64,000 nt of DNA, from contig NZ_LVYD01000102.1 in assembly GCF_002077945.1 (NCBI RefSeq), positions 124,001 to 188,000 of the forward strand, read 5' to 3'. The stretch's first letter is position 1; the number at the start of each line of letters is the position of its first letter. The notes below the pieces were generated by a model. It was not told where the DNA came from. It saw nothing but the letters and a program-made list of their open reading frames with translations, and made no database searches. The DNA comes from Niastella vici (GTDB lineage Bacteria > Bacteroidota > Bacteroidia > Chitinophagales > Chitinophagaceae). Below, one piece after another: positions 34,301 through 42,316 of this stretch. A program made the position numbers and the translations under genes.

Positions 34301-34909
34301 GATATCAACAAGAATACGATCGACTACAGCGCGGCCACCGGCAAACTGTTACCCGGCGATATGAAGATAAAAGATGTTGACGGCAATGGAAAGATAGATG
34401 CCGATGACCGCATTCGCCTCGATAAGAACCGCGATCCCCTGTTCACCGGTGGTGTGAATCTTAACCTGGCGTACGGGAATTTTGATTGTTCTATCCTGTT
34501 CCAGGGCGCCATGGGTGGTTTGCTCTTTATTGGCACCGAATCGGGCACCATTGGTAACTTTCTGCAATACTCCTACGATCATCGCTGGACGGTGGAAAAC
34601 CCCAGCAGCACCGATCCGCGGCTGGCAAACCGGGGCAATACTTATTATGCCGGCGGCGCCTTTGGCACCAATACCTATTGGTTGCGCAAAAGCAATTATC
34701 TGCGGTTGAAGAATATTGAGTTTGGTTATAATCTGCCTTCAAAGATCGGCCAGAAGGCGGGTATCAGTAATCTGCGCTTATATGCAAATGGCATCAACCT
34801 GATCACGTTCGATAAAATGAAGATCTGGGACCCTGAATCAACCAGCGGCAGCGGCCAGTACTACCCGCAATCAAGAATTTTGAATGTGGGCGCGAGATTA
34901 ACATTCTAA
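31373..34909 (+). CDS. SusC/RagA-family receptor with STN signalling domain
   Basis: Start at ATG 31373 (MKQKRLVATTAIAIRIGF); the frame continues upstream only from a TTG. After the signal peptide (to ADAQ) comes an STN domain (KTVSVSVEKGQLKDVFNLL ... GRKVSIKAMQKKLSEVLEEL ... FKLVKDRIILYKVS). A carboxypeptidase-like domain follows (EVKGQVTDDKGNALPGVSVI), then VVVGYGTQKKVTVTGAV and the plug (ALIVIDGVPDRAGGLERLNP, AAAIYGSRAANGVILITT). The barrel ends ILNVGARLTF. Length about 1178 residues. STN-bearing SusC proteins signal substrate arrival to FecR, matching the FecR/sigma genes upstream. The SusD partner starts 19 bp downstream. Confidence 0.95.
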   Translation: MKQKRLVATTAIAIRIGFLQTALLVLFFNTYAYYNSADAQGILEKTVSVSVEKGQLKDVFNLLKNQTGARFVYSSKTIEAGRKVSIKAMQKKLSEVLEELLSPFGITFKLVKDRIILYKVSPTTLADPPGINELSVNIDGGILQEVKGQVTDDKGNALPGVSVIVKGTNTGTNTDINGNFTVNVPEGKSILVVSSVGFTTQEINIAGKTSVTIAMVAGNTGQLGEIVVVGYGTQKKVTVTGAVAQVKGTDLAKSPSVNLSNALAGRLPGVTAIQSTGEPGYDGSTIRIRGSNTPNNSGALIVIDGVPDRAGGLERLNPADIESMSVLKDAAAAIYGSRAANGVILITTKRGKTGKPQLSYDFNQGWAQPTRIPKMSDAVEYANIINELAIFDLPANQWAAASAAFKQNGTYTRTDNGRPVPAPYSPSDITKFQDGSDPWGHPNTDWFATTLKRWSPQSSHNVQLSGGSENVKYLASMGYKNQDGYYKNSATGYKQYDMRLNLDAKVNKYISTNIGLTAREEYRFFPTVGAQPIFRMLMRGKPTEQEVWPNGLPGPDIENGQNPIVITTNQTGYDKDRRDYFQTNGRIDLQVPYVDGLKISGFASVDKYFRRGKRWETPWYLYFWDKASYEADGVTPKLTKSVRSTFTDPRLTESQENQLNINLSGFINYDKTFGPHTVNLLAAVTRETINNESFNAFRRNYISSAIDQMFAGGDPQKDNNGSAYNRARLSYFGRVNYNYKEKYMAEFLWRYDGSYIFPENDRFGFFPGILLGWRLSEEKFFKNVSFIDNLKLRASWGQMGNDNIIFNNELQEYRYLSTYGFNTYIVGGNVVKTLTETGVPNPGYTWERANNSNIGLEGAALNNRLTFEFDVFNNIRTKILMQNSAVVPATAGFNLPPENLGKVKNKGFEFTVGYNDNFGKLRFGISVNGGYAKNEVINLPESPGLKPYQLSKGHTFGTNGAAFLVYEYDGVFKDQDDINKNTIDYSAATGKLLPGDMKIKDVDGNGKIDADDRIRLDKNRDPLFTGGVNLNLAYGNFDCSILFQGAMGGLLFIGTESGTIGNFLQYSYDHRWTVENPSSTDPRLANRGNTYYAGGAFGTNTYWLRKSNYLRLKNIEFGYNLPSKIGQKAGISNLRLYANGINLITFDKMKIWDPESTSGSGQYYPQSRILNVGARLTF

Positions 34910-34928
34910 AAAATTAAAATAATTATAG

Positions 34929-36809
34929 ATGAAAAAGATCCTGTTTTGTGTGCTCATTATTGCCATCGCGATTGGTTGCAAACGCGATTTTCTCAATACA
35001 AAACCGCTGGATAAAGTTTCATCGGCCGATACCTGGAAAGACGGTGCCCTGGCAGAATCCTTTGTCACCGGCATTTATGCGGGTCTTGGTCAGGGCGGAT
35101 TTGATGAACAAATGCTGGCATCCCTGTCAGATGAAGCGGTATTTACCCATCCCAGCCGCGGTATCAATATCATTAATGAAGGTACCGTCAACCCATCCAA
35201 CCTCGGCTGGGTGAACGTGAACTACCGCTGGGGAAAGGATGGAAGCAATAACGATATGTATGCCAAGATCAGGCAGGCCAACCTGGCGTTGGAGAATTTG
35301 CGCACTGCCAGCTTCACCGATAAAACACTTAATGACCGGTTACAGGGTGAAGCGCATTTTATGCGCGCCTTCTTTTATCACCAGTTGGTACGATACTACG
35401 GTGGCGTACCCATCATTGACCGGTCGTATGGACTGGGTGAAGATTACAGCGTTACACGCAATACCTGGGAAGAATGCGTGAATTTCATCTTAAATGATTG
35501 CGATAGCGCCATCCTGCTGCTGAAAGGCAAGACTATGGCCGCAGGAAGGGCAAGCGACCTGGCGGCGATGGCGTTGAAATCGCGTATGCTGCTGTATGCC
35601 GCCAGCGATCTGCACGATATTCCAACCGCTAAAACAAAATCGAGCCTGATCAGCGGTTTCGCCAAACCGGAGTTACTGGGATATACCAGTGGTGATCGTA
35701 CCGCCAGGTGGACGGCCGCCAAAAACGCCGCCAAAGCCCTGATGGATGCGGCTGCTACCAAAGGATATAAACTGAACCTCAACGCACCTGTATCTGCCGC
35801 TGAGGGCAAAAAGAATTATGTCTCCCTGGCCATGGGCGGAGGCAGTAAAAGCGGTGATGTAGATAAAGTAGCCGAAAGCGAAATACTCTTTGGCCGTTAT
35901 TGGACCACCAGCAAGGATGAATATGCCGGTATGTATGTTGGTTTAGCCAACGGGCCCAATGGTTATCACAACTGGGCCGGTAATACGCCGGTGCAGGAGC
36001 TGGTAGATGATTACGAAATGATGGACGGCACCAAATTCAGCTGGAACGATCCGGTGCAAAAAGCGCAACCTTACGCCAATCGCGATCCCCGGTTCTACGC
36101 CTCCATTTTATATGATGGGGCCGACTGGAAACCACGGGACAAGATCAGTGGCAATGTTGACCCGGCCAACCAGATACAAACCGGTAAATACGACCAGGGC
36201 GGTGGCGTGTTCCTGGCCGGACTGGATACCCGTAACAGTTCTATTGAGAACTGGAATGGTAGCTGGACCGGTTATTACATGCGCAAGTTCATTGACCCCG
36301 ACCCGAACATCGTTGATAATACGACAAGGCAAACCATTCCCTGGCCTTTCTTCCGCTATACCGAAGTGGTGATGAATTATATTGAAGCCTGCATCGAGCT
36401 GGGCGATGACACTGAAGCGAAAAACTGGTTAAATAAGATCCGTTACAGGGCGGGCATGCTGCCTGTCACCGAAACAGGCGCAGCTTTGAAAGACCGGTAC
36501 AGAAATGAAAGAAGAATAGAACTGGCTTATGAAGACCAGCGTTATCACGATTGCCGCCGCTGGATGATAGCGCCCGCCGCCCTCGGCCGCAAGCTGGTGT
36601 ATATTGATGTGGTGGCTACGCTGAAACCCGGCGCTACCTATTCCGCGCCTTACAAACACGACGAAACTAAATATAATTATGTTTATACGCCAATAGAAGT
36701 AAATTCGCAGGAGAACCGGAAATGGGACGATAAAATGTATTTCAGGCCAATTCCACTGGACGAAATGAATACCAATCTGAAACTTATTCAGAATCCAGGT
36801 TACAATTGA
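34929..36809 (+). CDS. SusD/RagB-family surface lipoprotein (626 aa)
   Basis: The signal MKKILFCVLIIAIAIGC gives a lipid-anchored Cys17, followed by KRDFLNTKPLDKVSSADTWK, a standard SusD start. The helical core includes QANLALENLRTASF and GEAHFMRAFFYHQLVRYYGG; the C-terminal region has FRYTEVVMNYIEACIELGD and RNERRIELAYEDQRYHDCRR. At 626 residues it is longer than the SusD at 19155, with an insert between about 240 and 430 (GGGSKSGDVDKVAESEILFG region). It pairs with the STN-SusC immediately upstream. Confidence 0.95.
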   Translation: MKKILFCVLIIAIAIGCKRDFLNTKPLDKVSSADTWKDGALAESFVTGIYAGLGQGGFDEQMLASLSDEAVFTHPSRGINIINEGTVNPSNLGWVNVNYRWGKDGSNNDMYAKIRQANLALENLRTASFTDKTLNDRLQGEAHFMRAFFYHQLVRYYGGVPIIDRSYGLGEDYSVTRNTWEECVNFILNDCDSAILLLKGKTMAAGRASDLAAMALKSRMLLYAASDLHDIPTAKTKSSLISGFAKPELLGYTSGDRTARWTAAKNAAKALMDAAATKGYKLNLNAPVSAAEGKKNYVSLAMGGGSKSGDVDKVAESEILFGRYWTTSKDEYAGMYVGLANGPNGYHNWAGNTPVQELVDDYEMMDGTKFSWNDPVQKAQPYANRDPRFYASILYDGADWKPRDKISGNVDPANQIQTGKYDQGGGVFLAGLDTRNSSIENWNGSWTGYYMRKFIDPDPNIVDNTTRQTIPWPFFRYTEVVMNYIEACIELGDDTEAKNWLNKIRYRAGMLPVTETGAALKDRYRNERRIELAYEDQRYHDCRRWMIAPAALGRKLVYIDVVATLKPGATYSAPYKHDETKYNYVYTPIEVNSQENRKWDDKMYFRPIPLDEMNTNLKLIQNPGYN

Positions 36810-36854
36810 TGAAGCGTTGGTACTTATAAGAAGATCTTCTGGTCATAGTTATAT

Positions 36855-36919
36855 GAAGTAGGAAGTAAGAAGTAAGAGGTAAGAAAAACCTGTATTTCTT
36901 ACTTCCTACTTCTTACTTC
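36855..36919. repeat. Intergenic palindrome, family A (cleanest copy)
   Basis: GAAGTAGGAAGTAAGAAGTA with AGAGGTAAGAAA is mirrored by TTTCTTACTTCC and TACTTCTTACTTC around a short AACCTGTA centre. It separates the SusD gene from the next co-directional gene, which starts 23 bp after it. A separate 12-bp palindrome AGAAGATCTTCT lies just before it at 36829-36840. Confidence 0.85.
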
Positions 36920-36942
36920 AATAAAACTCAACGATTGCATAT

Positions 36943-39900
36943 ATGATTGTTTTTGCACAGAAGCGTCTTTTATTTTGGTTAGGCATCTTTTGTATCTTTT
37001 TCTCCTGTAACAGCAACGATAAACCCAAACAAGCGGCAGCCCCGCCCCTTTTCACTTTACTTTCGGCCGACAGTACTCATGTAACTTTCAACAATACCTT
37101 AACGGAAGGCTTAAACACCAATGTGTTGATGTATGAGTATTTCTATAATGGCGGTGGTGTGGCTACCGGCGATGTAAACGGAGATGGGCTGGCCGATATT
37201 TACTTTACCGCCAACATGGGCGATAACCAGCTTTACCTGAACAAGGGCGCGATGCATTTTGAAGATATCACTGCCACTGCCGGCGTTGGCGGGCGGCCCG
37301 GCCCCTGGAAAACCGGCGTTACCATGGCCGATGTAAATGGCGATGGCCTCCTGGATATTTATATTTGTTATTCAGGTAAACTGCGTGGCGAAAAAAGGAT
37401 CAACCAGTTGTTCATCAATAGCGGCAATGACGCAAAAGGCTATCCGCATTTCAGTGAACAGGCGCAGCAATACGGACTGGCAGATTCAAGTTACACCACC
37501 CAGGCTTATTTCTTTGATATGGACCGCGACAGCGACCTCGACCTGTTGCTGCTCAACCACAACCCCAAGGCGCTGGCAGTGCTCGATGAAGCCAGTACGG
37601 CAGCTATTTTACAACAGGACGACCCGGCTATCGGCATCAGGTTGTTCCGGAACGACAATAATCATTTTACTGATATTACCCGAAAGGCCGGTATCAGCAG
37701 TTCTTCATTAACGTATGGGTTAGGCGCCGGTATTGCCGATATCAATGGCGATTGCTGGCCCGATGTGTACATCAGTAATGATTATGCAGTGCCCGATTAT
37801 CTGTACATCAATAACCACAACGGTACGTTTACCGATCAGCTGCAGAAATGCCTTGGGCACAACAGCCAGTTCTCGATGGGAAACGACATTGCCGACATCA
37901 ACAACGATGCATTGCCCGATATCTATACGCTCGATATGCTGCCCGAAGACAATCGCCGGCAGAAATTATTGTTTGCACCGGATAATTATGAAAAGTTCGA
38001 TTTGAACATTCGCTCTGGTTTTTATTACCAGTACATGCGCAATATGTTGCAGTTAAATATTGGAAGCCCTTCACCGGCCGCCAATCCATTATTTACCGAG
38101 ATCGGACAGCTGGCAGGCGTTTCCAATACCGACTGGAGCTGGGCCCCCCTGTTGGCCGATTATGACAACGATGGCTGGAAGGACCTGATGGTGACCAATG
38201 GTTACCTGCGCGATTTTACGAATCTTGATTTCATCAAATACATGAACGATTACCTGCAAAGCAAGGGCCGTTTACAACGCGAGCAGGTGCTTGACCTCGT
38301 TCATCAAATGCCTTCTTCCCAGGTGATCAATTACCTGTTCAGCAATAATAAGAACGGCACATTTAGCAATGTTTCGGCCCAATGGGGGTTCGATAAACCC
38401 TCCAACAGCAATGGCGCCGCTTATGCCGATCTTGACAACGACGGTGATCTTGACCTGGTGATCAACAACATTAACCAACCGGCTTTTATTTATCGCAACG
38501 AAAACCGCCAGCGAACCGGTTCACACTATCTGCAGGTAAAATTGCAGGGATTGCCCGGCAATACACAGGGCCTTGGTGCGAAAGTGATCTGCTACAGCAA
38601 GGGCATGCAACAATTGCTGGAACAAATGCCTACCCGGGGATATTTATCTACCGTATCAGCTACGCTTCATTTCGGACTGGGCACACAAACAACTATTGAT
38701 TCCCTGCGGGTGATCTGGTTAAGCGGTAAACAACAGGTGATACATCCTGTAGCAATTGACCAGGTGCTGGTGGTTGATGAAAAAGCGGCAACCGGCCAAT
38801 ATAAAGCGGAAGCGGCGCCTCCTGCCCTGTTTGCAGAAATACCTGCACCGGTAAATTATAAAGCACCGGTAAACGCTATAAACGACTTTAAACGACAACC
38901 CCTTTTGGTAAGCCCGTTGTCATTTAGCGGGCCCTGCCTGGTAAAAGGCGATGTGAACGGAGATAAACTGGACGATATTTATGCCGGGGGCGGCAGCGGA
39001 CAACCGGCTCAACTATACCTGCAACAAAAAGACGGCCGGTTCATCCCAAAACCACAACCCGCATTTGAGGGTGATGCAAAATGTGAAGACGCTGATGCCG
39101 CGATCGTTGATGTAAACGGTGATGGCTATCCTGATATTTATGTGGCCAGTGGTGGGTATCATAATTATACACCGGATGATCCCCTGTTACAGGACCGGTT
39201 ATACCTCAATGATGGCAAAGGGAATTTCACCAAAAGCAACAATGCCCTGCCGTTCATGAAGGTGAGTAAAAGCTGTGTACGGGTGAATGATATCAATAGC
39301 GATGGGCACCCCGATCTGTTTGTAGGGGGCCGGGTAATACCGGGCCGCTATCCCGAAACACCCGAGAGCTTCCTGCTTATCAATGATGGTAAAGGTCATT
39401 TTACCAATCAGATCGCGGCGATAGCGCCTTCACTGCAAAAAGCGGGAATGGTCACCGATGCCGTTTGGATCGATATGAACAACGATTCAAAAAAAGACCT
39501 GGTGGTAGCAGGCGAATGGATGCCGGTGATGGTGTGCATCAACGTCAATAACAAATTACAGGATAAAACAACCGATTATTTCAATACGCCTTATCGTGGC
39601 TGGTGGAACAAAATAACCACCGGTGATTTTAATAAAGATGGTCACCCTGACCTGGTTGTGGGTAATTTGGGATTGAATGCCCAATGCCGGGCCAGTGATA
39701 AGGAGCCGGCCGACCTGTATTACAAAGATTTTGACGACAATGGCGCCATTGATCCGGTGTTCTGTTTTTACATTCAGGGAAAATCGTATCCCTATTGCAC
39801 CCGCGATGAATTGCTCGATCAGATCAGTATGATGCGCACCCGCTTTACCGATTATAAAAGCTATGCCGATGCTACCATCAACAATGTTTTTACAGAAGAG

Positions 39901-40308
39901 GAAATGAAAGGCGCCGGGCATTTGCAGGCTAACTATCTGCAAACGGCGTATTTCGAAAGTACCGCTTCAGGCAAGTTCCTGCCAAAAAGGCTTCCCATTC
40001 AGGCTCAATATGCACCAGTGTATACGATTACCCCGCTTGATTATAACCATGATGGGCATGAAGACCTGTTGCTATGTGGTAATGTAAACCATGCCCGGTT
40101 GCGGCCGGGTAAGTATGATGCCAACTATGGCATATTGTTGCAGAATGATGGCAGGGGCGGGTTTACTTATATTGATCAGCAGCGATCAGGATTTTATCTC
40201 AAAGGAGATGTGCGCTGTGTGCTTGCGATAAATGATTGGTTGTTGTTTGGCATTAACCAGCAACCGGCAAAAGCTTTTACGTTATCAAAAAAGAATACCA
40301 CCCGATGA
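36943..40308 (+). CDS. VCBS/FG-GAP repeat lipoprotein with ASPIC/UnbV domain (1121 aa)
   Basis: The lipoprotein signal is AQKRLLFWLGIFCIFFSC (Cys22). Two beta-propeller halves contain Ca-binding D-x-N-x-D-G-x-x-D loops, for example GDVNGDGLADIYF, ADVNGDGLLDIYI, ADLDNDGDLDLVI, GDVNGDKLDDIYA and TGDFNKDGHPDLVVGN. Between them is an ASPIC/UnbV domain (GLGAKVICYSKGMQQLLEQM ... RGYLSTVSATLHFGLG, about 545-610). Such CRTAC1-like proteins occur beside SusC/SusD pairs in Bacteroidota and probably bind the substrate at the surface. It overlaps the haloperoxidase-like gene by four bases (ATGA), so the two are translationally coupled. Confidence 0.92.
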   Translation: MIVFAQKRLLFWLGIFCIFFSCNSNDKPKQAAAPPLFTLLSADSTHVTFNNTLTEGLNTNVLMYEYFYNGGGVATGDVNGDGLADIYFTANMGDNQLYLNKGAMHFEDITATAGVGGRPGPWKTGVTMADVNGDGLLDIYICYSGKLRGEKRINQLFINSGNDAKGYPHFSEQAQQYGLADSSYTTQAYFFDMDRDSDLDLLLLNHNPKALAVLDEASTAAILQQDDPAIGIRLFRNDNNHFTDITRKAGISSSSLTYGLGAGIADINGDCWPDVYISNDYAVPDYLYINNHNGTFTDQLQKCLGHNSQFSMGNDIADINNDALPDIYTLDMLPEDNRRQKLLFAPDNYEKFDLNIRSGFYYQYMRNMLQLNIGSPSPAANPLFTEIGQLAGVSNTDWSWAPLLADYDNDGWKDLMVTNGYLRDFTNLDFIKYMNDYLQSKGRLQREQVLDLVHQMPSSQVINYLFSNNKNGTFSNVSAQWGFDKPSNSNGAAYADLDNDGDLDLVINNINQPAFIYRNENRQRTGSHYLQVKLQGLPGNTQGLGAKVICYSKGMQQLLEQMPTRGYLSTVSATLHFGLGTQTTIDSLRVIWLSGKQQVIHPVAIDQVLVVDEKAATGQYKAEAAPPALFAEIPAPVNYKAPVNAINDFKRQPLLVSPLSFSGPCLVKGDVNGDKLDDIYAGGGSGQPAQLYLQQKDGRFIPKPQPAFEGDAKCEDADAAIVDVNGDGYPDIYVASGGYHNYTPDDPLLQDRLYLNDGKGNFTKSNNALPFMKVSKSCVRVNDINSDGHPDLFVGGRVIPGRYPETPESFLLINDGKGHFTNQIAAIAPSLQKAGMVTDAVWIDMNNDSKKDLVVAGEWMPVMVCINVNNKLQDKTTDYFNTPYRGWWNKITTGDFNKDGHPDLVVGNLGLNAQCRASDKEPADLYYKDFDDNGAIDPVFCFYIQGKSYPYCTRDELLDQISMMRTRFTDYKSYADATINNVFTEEEMKGAGHLQANYLQTAYFESTASGKFLPKRLPIQAQYAPVYTITPLDYNHDGHEDLLLCGNVNHARLRPGKYDANYGILLQNDGRGGFTYIDQQRSGFYLKGDVRCVLAINDWLLFGINQQPAKAFTLSKKNTTR

Positions 40309-41624
40309 AACGGACCATATACAATACCATTTACCTTATTTCAATCCTCATGATCGAATTGACCGGTTGTACATCACGCACGAACAAAGAACCTGTATTA
40401 ACGGCTGCCGTCATTGGCCAGGTTACAACAGAAATGACGGAAGTGATGATACACGATATTACCAATCCGCCATTGGCCGCCCGCTTTTTCTCCTATGCCT
40501 GCCTGGCCGGTTATGAAATAGTGGCGCAAAACGATAGTTCTTTCAAAACCATGCATGGCGTGCTCAAAGAATATCCTGATCTTAAAAAGTCAGATACCAT
40601 TCAGGGCTACGATGTACCATTGAGTGCGGTGCTGGCCATGCTGGAAACGGCGCAGAAAATGCAGCCAACCGGAAAACAGCTGGCCGTTTATGAACAGCAT
40701 TTGCTCGACAGCTGTCGCCGCCTGGGTTATGAGGAAGACCGTATTTATAATTCCTTGCGCTATGCAAAAGCCATCAGTAAAAAAATACTGGTTTGGGCAA
40801 AGGCCGACGGCTATAATAAGATCAGCAATTTTCCCCGCTATACACCGCTTGATAAAGAAGGCTGCTGGTATCCCACCCCACCGGGTTTTTTGCCTGCGGT
40901 AGAACCTTATTTCAATACAGTGCGTACGATGGCGCTTGATTCCTGTTCGCAGTTCATGGCGCCGCCACCCACCCCTTTTTCAAGTGGCAAAAAAACTGCC
41001 TTTTACAAACTGCTGTTACAAAATTATAATGATGGCAAACCGGTATCGGAAGATCAGCGGGTGATCGCTGCATTTTGGGATTGCAATCCGTTTGCCATTC
41101 AGGATGATGGGCATTTAATAATGAGCAAAAAGAAGATCTCGCCGGGTGCACACTGGTTAGGCATTACCGGTATCGCCTGTGAAAAGGCCGGTAAGCGGTT
41201 TGAAGAAACCATGCAGATCTATACCTGGGTTTCGGTTGGCCTGATGGATGCATTTATTTGTTGCTGGGATGAAAAATACCGCAGCAACCGCATTCGTCCG
41301 GAGACCGCTATTCGTAAATACATCGACCCCAAATGGACGCCGGTGCTGCAAACGCCGCCATTTCCCGAATACCTGAGCGGGCATTCGGTCATCTCGGCCT
41401 GCTCGGCCACCATTCTCTCCCATTTCTTTGGAAATAATTTTGCGTATACCGATAGTGTGGAGGTGGCGTATGGTTTACCACCGCGTTCTTTTACTTCCTT
41501 TAACCAGGCTGCCCAGGAAGCAGCCGTGAGCCGTTTTTACGGCGGCATTCATTTTATGGATGCGATCGAGAATGGGTTACTGGTTGGAAATAAAGTGGGT
41601 GGTTGGGTAGTTGGTAAAATGTAA
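40305..41624 (+). CDS. Vanadium-dependent haloperoxidase/PAP2-like lipoprotein
   Basis: The start codon overlaps the upstream stop. The N-terminus (LISILMIELTGCTSRTN) has a lipobox with Cys22. The vanadate/phosphate-binding motifs of the PAP2 superfamily are all present: RSNRIRPETAI (about 326-336), EYLSGHSVISA (His360) and SRFYGGIHFMDAI (Arg410, His416). These residues are shared by vanadium haloperoxidases and acid phosphatases, and halide oxidation is unproven. Genes of this type follow VCBS/ASPIC genes in several Bacteroidota loci, implying a role in modifying the imported substrate. Confidence 0.9.
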   Translation: MKRTIYNTIYLISILMIELTGCTSRTNKEPVLTAAVIGQVTTEMTEVMIHDITNPPLAARFFSYACLAGYEIVAQNDSSFKTMHGVLKEYPDLKKSDTIQGYDVPLSAVLAMLETAQKMQPTGKQLAVYEQHLLDSCRRLGYEEDRIYNSLRYAKAISKKILVWAKADGYNKISNFPRYTPLDKEGCWYPTPPGFLPAVEPYFNTVRTMALDSCSQFMAPPPTPFSSGKKTAFYKLLLQNYNDGKPVSEDQRVIAAFWDCNPFAIQDDGHLIMSKKKISPGAHWLGITGIACEKAGKRFEETMQIYTWVSVGLMDAFICCWDEKYRSNRIRPETAIRKYIDPKWTPVLQTPPFPEYLSGHSVISACSATILSHFFGNNFAYTDSVEVAYGLPPRSFTSFNQAAQEAAVSRFYGGIHFMDAIENGLLVGNKVGGWVVGKM

Positions 41625-41630
41625 AAAATT

Positions 41631-41668
41631 GTTCCAGGTTGCAAATTTGGAAGTCCGCAACCTGGAAC
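41631..41668. repeat. Intergenic palindrome, family C (perfect 12-bp stem)
   Basis: GTTCCAGGTTGC (41631-41642) and GCAACCTGGAAC (41657-41668) are perfectly complementary around AAATTTGGAAGTCC. It lies 6 bp after one stop and 9 bp before the convergent stop, so it may form the 3' end of both transcripts, although it has no T-tract. Confidence 0.85.
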
Positions 41669-41677
41669 CTGTTAGTG

Positions 41678-42136
41678 TTATTGATCAACACTAACCTTTA
41701 TAACCACCTTTTTCACAAAAGAAGCTTTATCGATCATAATATTCGGCATATGCAGATCATGCGGGAAGAAAACCGCAAACATGCCCTCACGTAATATAGA
41801 GTAGAACGAAGGCTTTTCTCCCCACAGCATAAAATCTTTTTCTTCATCATACGCTTTGGAAGGCGTTTGTTGTTGAAGAAAATCATGACCAATGCGTTCT
41901 GCGCCGGTTACTATATATTGAATGTCGATATATTTTTTATGCGACTCCATTTGCTCATTGTCGGGGTTAACCGTGTCGTACTCGTTCACAATAGCAAACA
42001 GGTTGGTGCCATCCAGTTCATACTTTCCCTTTTCTACTTTTGAAAAATCAGTGTTGGCCAGGTATTCAAAGGCTTTTTTAAACCGGGCGCCCTGGTTATA
42101 ATACATGTGTGCATTTGACAGCAGATCAATGAGCAT
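41678..42136 (-). CDS. YhcH/YjgK/YiaL (DUF386) family protein
   Basis: The 152-residue cupin-like protein shows the family markers: KGKYELDGTNLFAIVNEYDT, ESHKKYIDIQYIVTGAERIG (conserved His and D-I-Q) and FAVFFPHDLHMPNI near the end. YhcH relatives act on sialic-acid or sugar anomers, and EbgC belongs to the same family. It is a single cytoplasmic gene convergent with the haloperoxidase-like gene. A sugar-anomer or sugar-acid isomerisation role is likely by family; substrate unknown. Confidence 0.9.
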   Translation of the reverse strand: MLIDLLSNAHMYYNQGARFKKAFEYLANTDFSKVEKGKYELDGTNLFAIVNEYDTVNPDNEQMESHKKYIDIQYIVTGAERIGHDFLQQQTPSKAYDEEKDFMLWGEKPSFYSILREGMFAVFFPHDLHMPNIMIDKASFVKKVVIKVSVDQ

Positions 42137-42213
42137 GGGGTATAATTAAATGATTAATTGAGGTAGCAAGATACGGAAAGATATGTTAGGCGCATGAGCG
42201 GTTATAGGAAAAC

Positions 42214-42272
42214 GAAGTAGGATGTAAGAAGTAGGAAAATACAAAATTCAAGATCTTCTTACCTCCTACTTC
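42214..42272. repeat. Intergenic palindrome, family A
   Basis: GAAGTAGGATGTAAGAAG pairs with CTTCTTACCTCCTACTTC with one mismatch; the loop includes GTAGGAAAATACAAAATTCA. It lies between a gene start (42136, minus) and the porin stop (42317, minus). Confidence 0.8.
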
Positions 42273-42316
42273 ATAAACTTATATCTACAAAGGTCCTACT
42301 AGCAATCCCAACTTCT

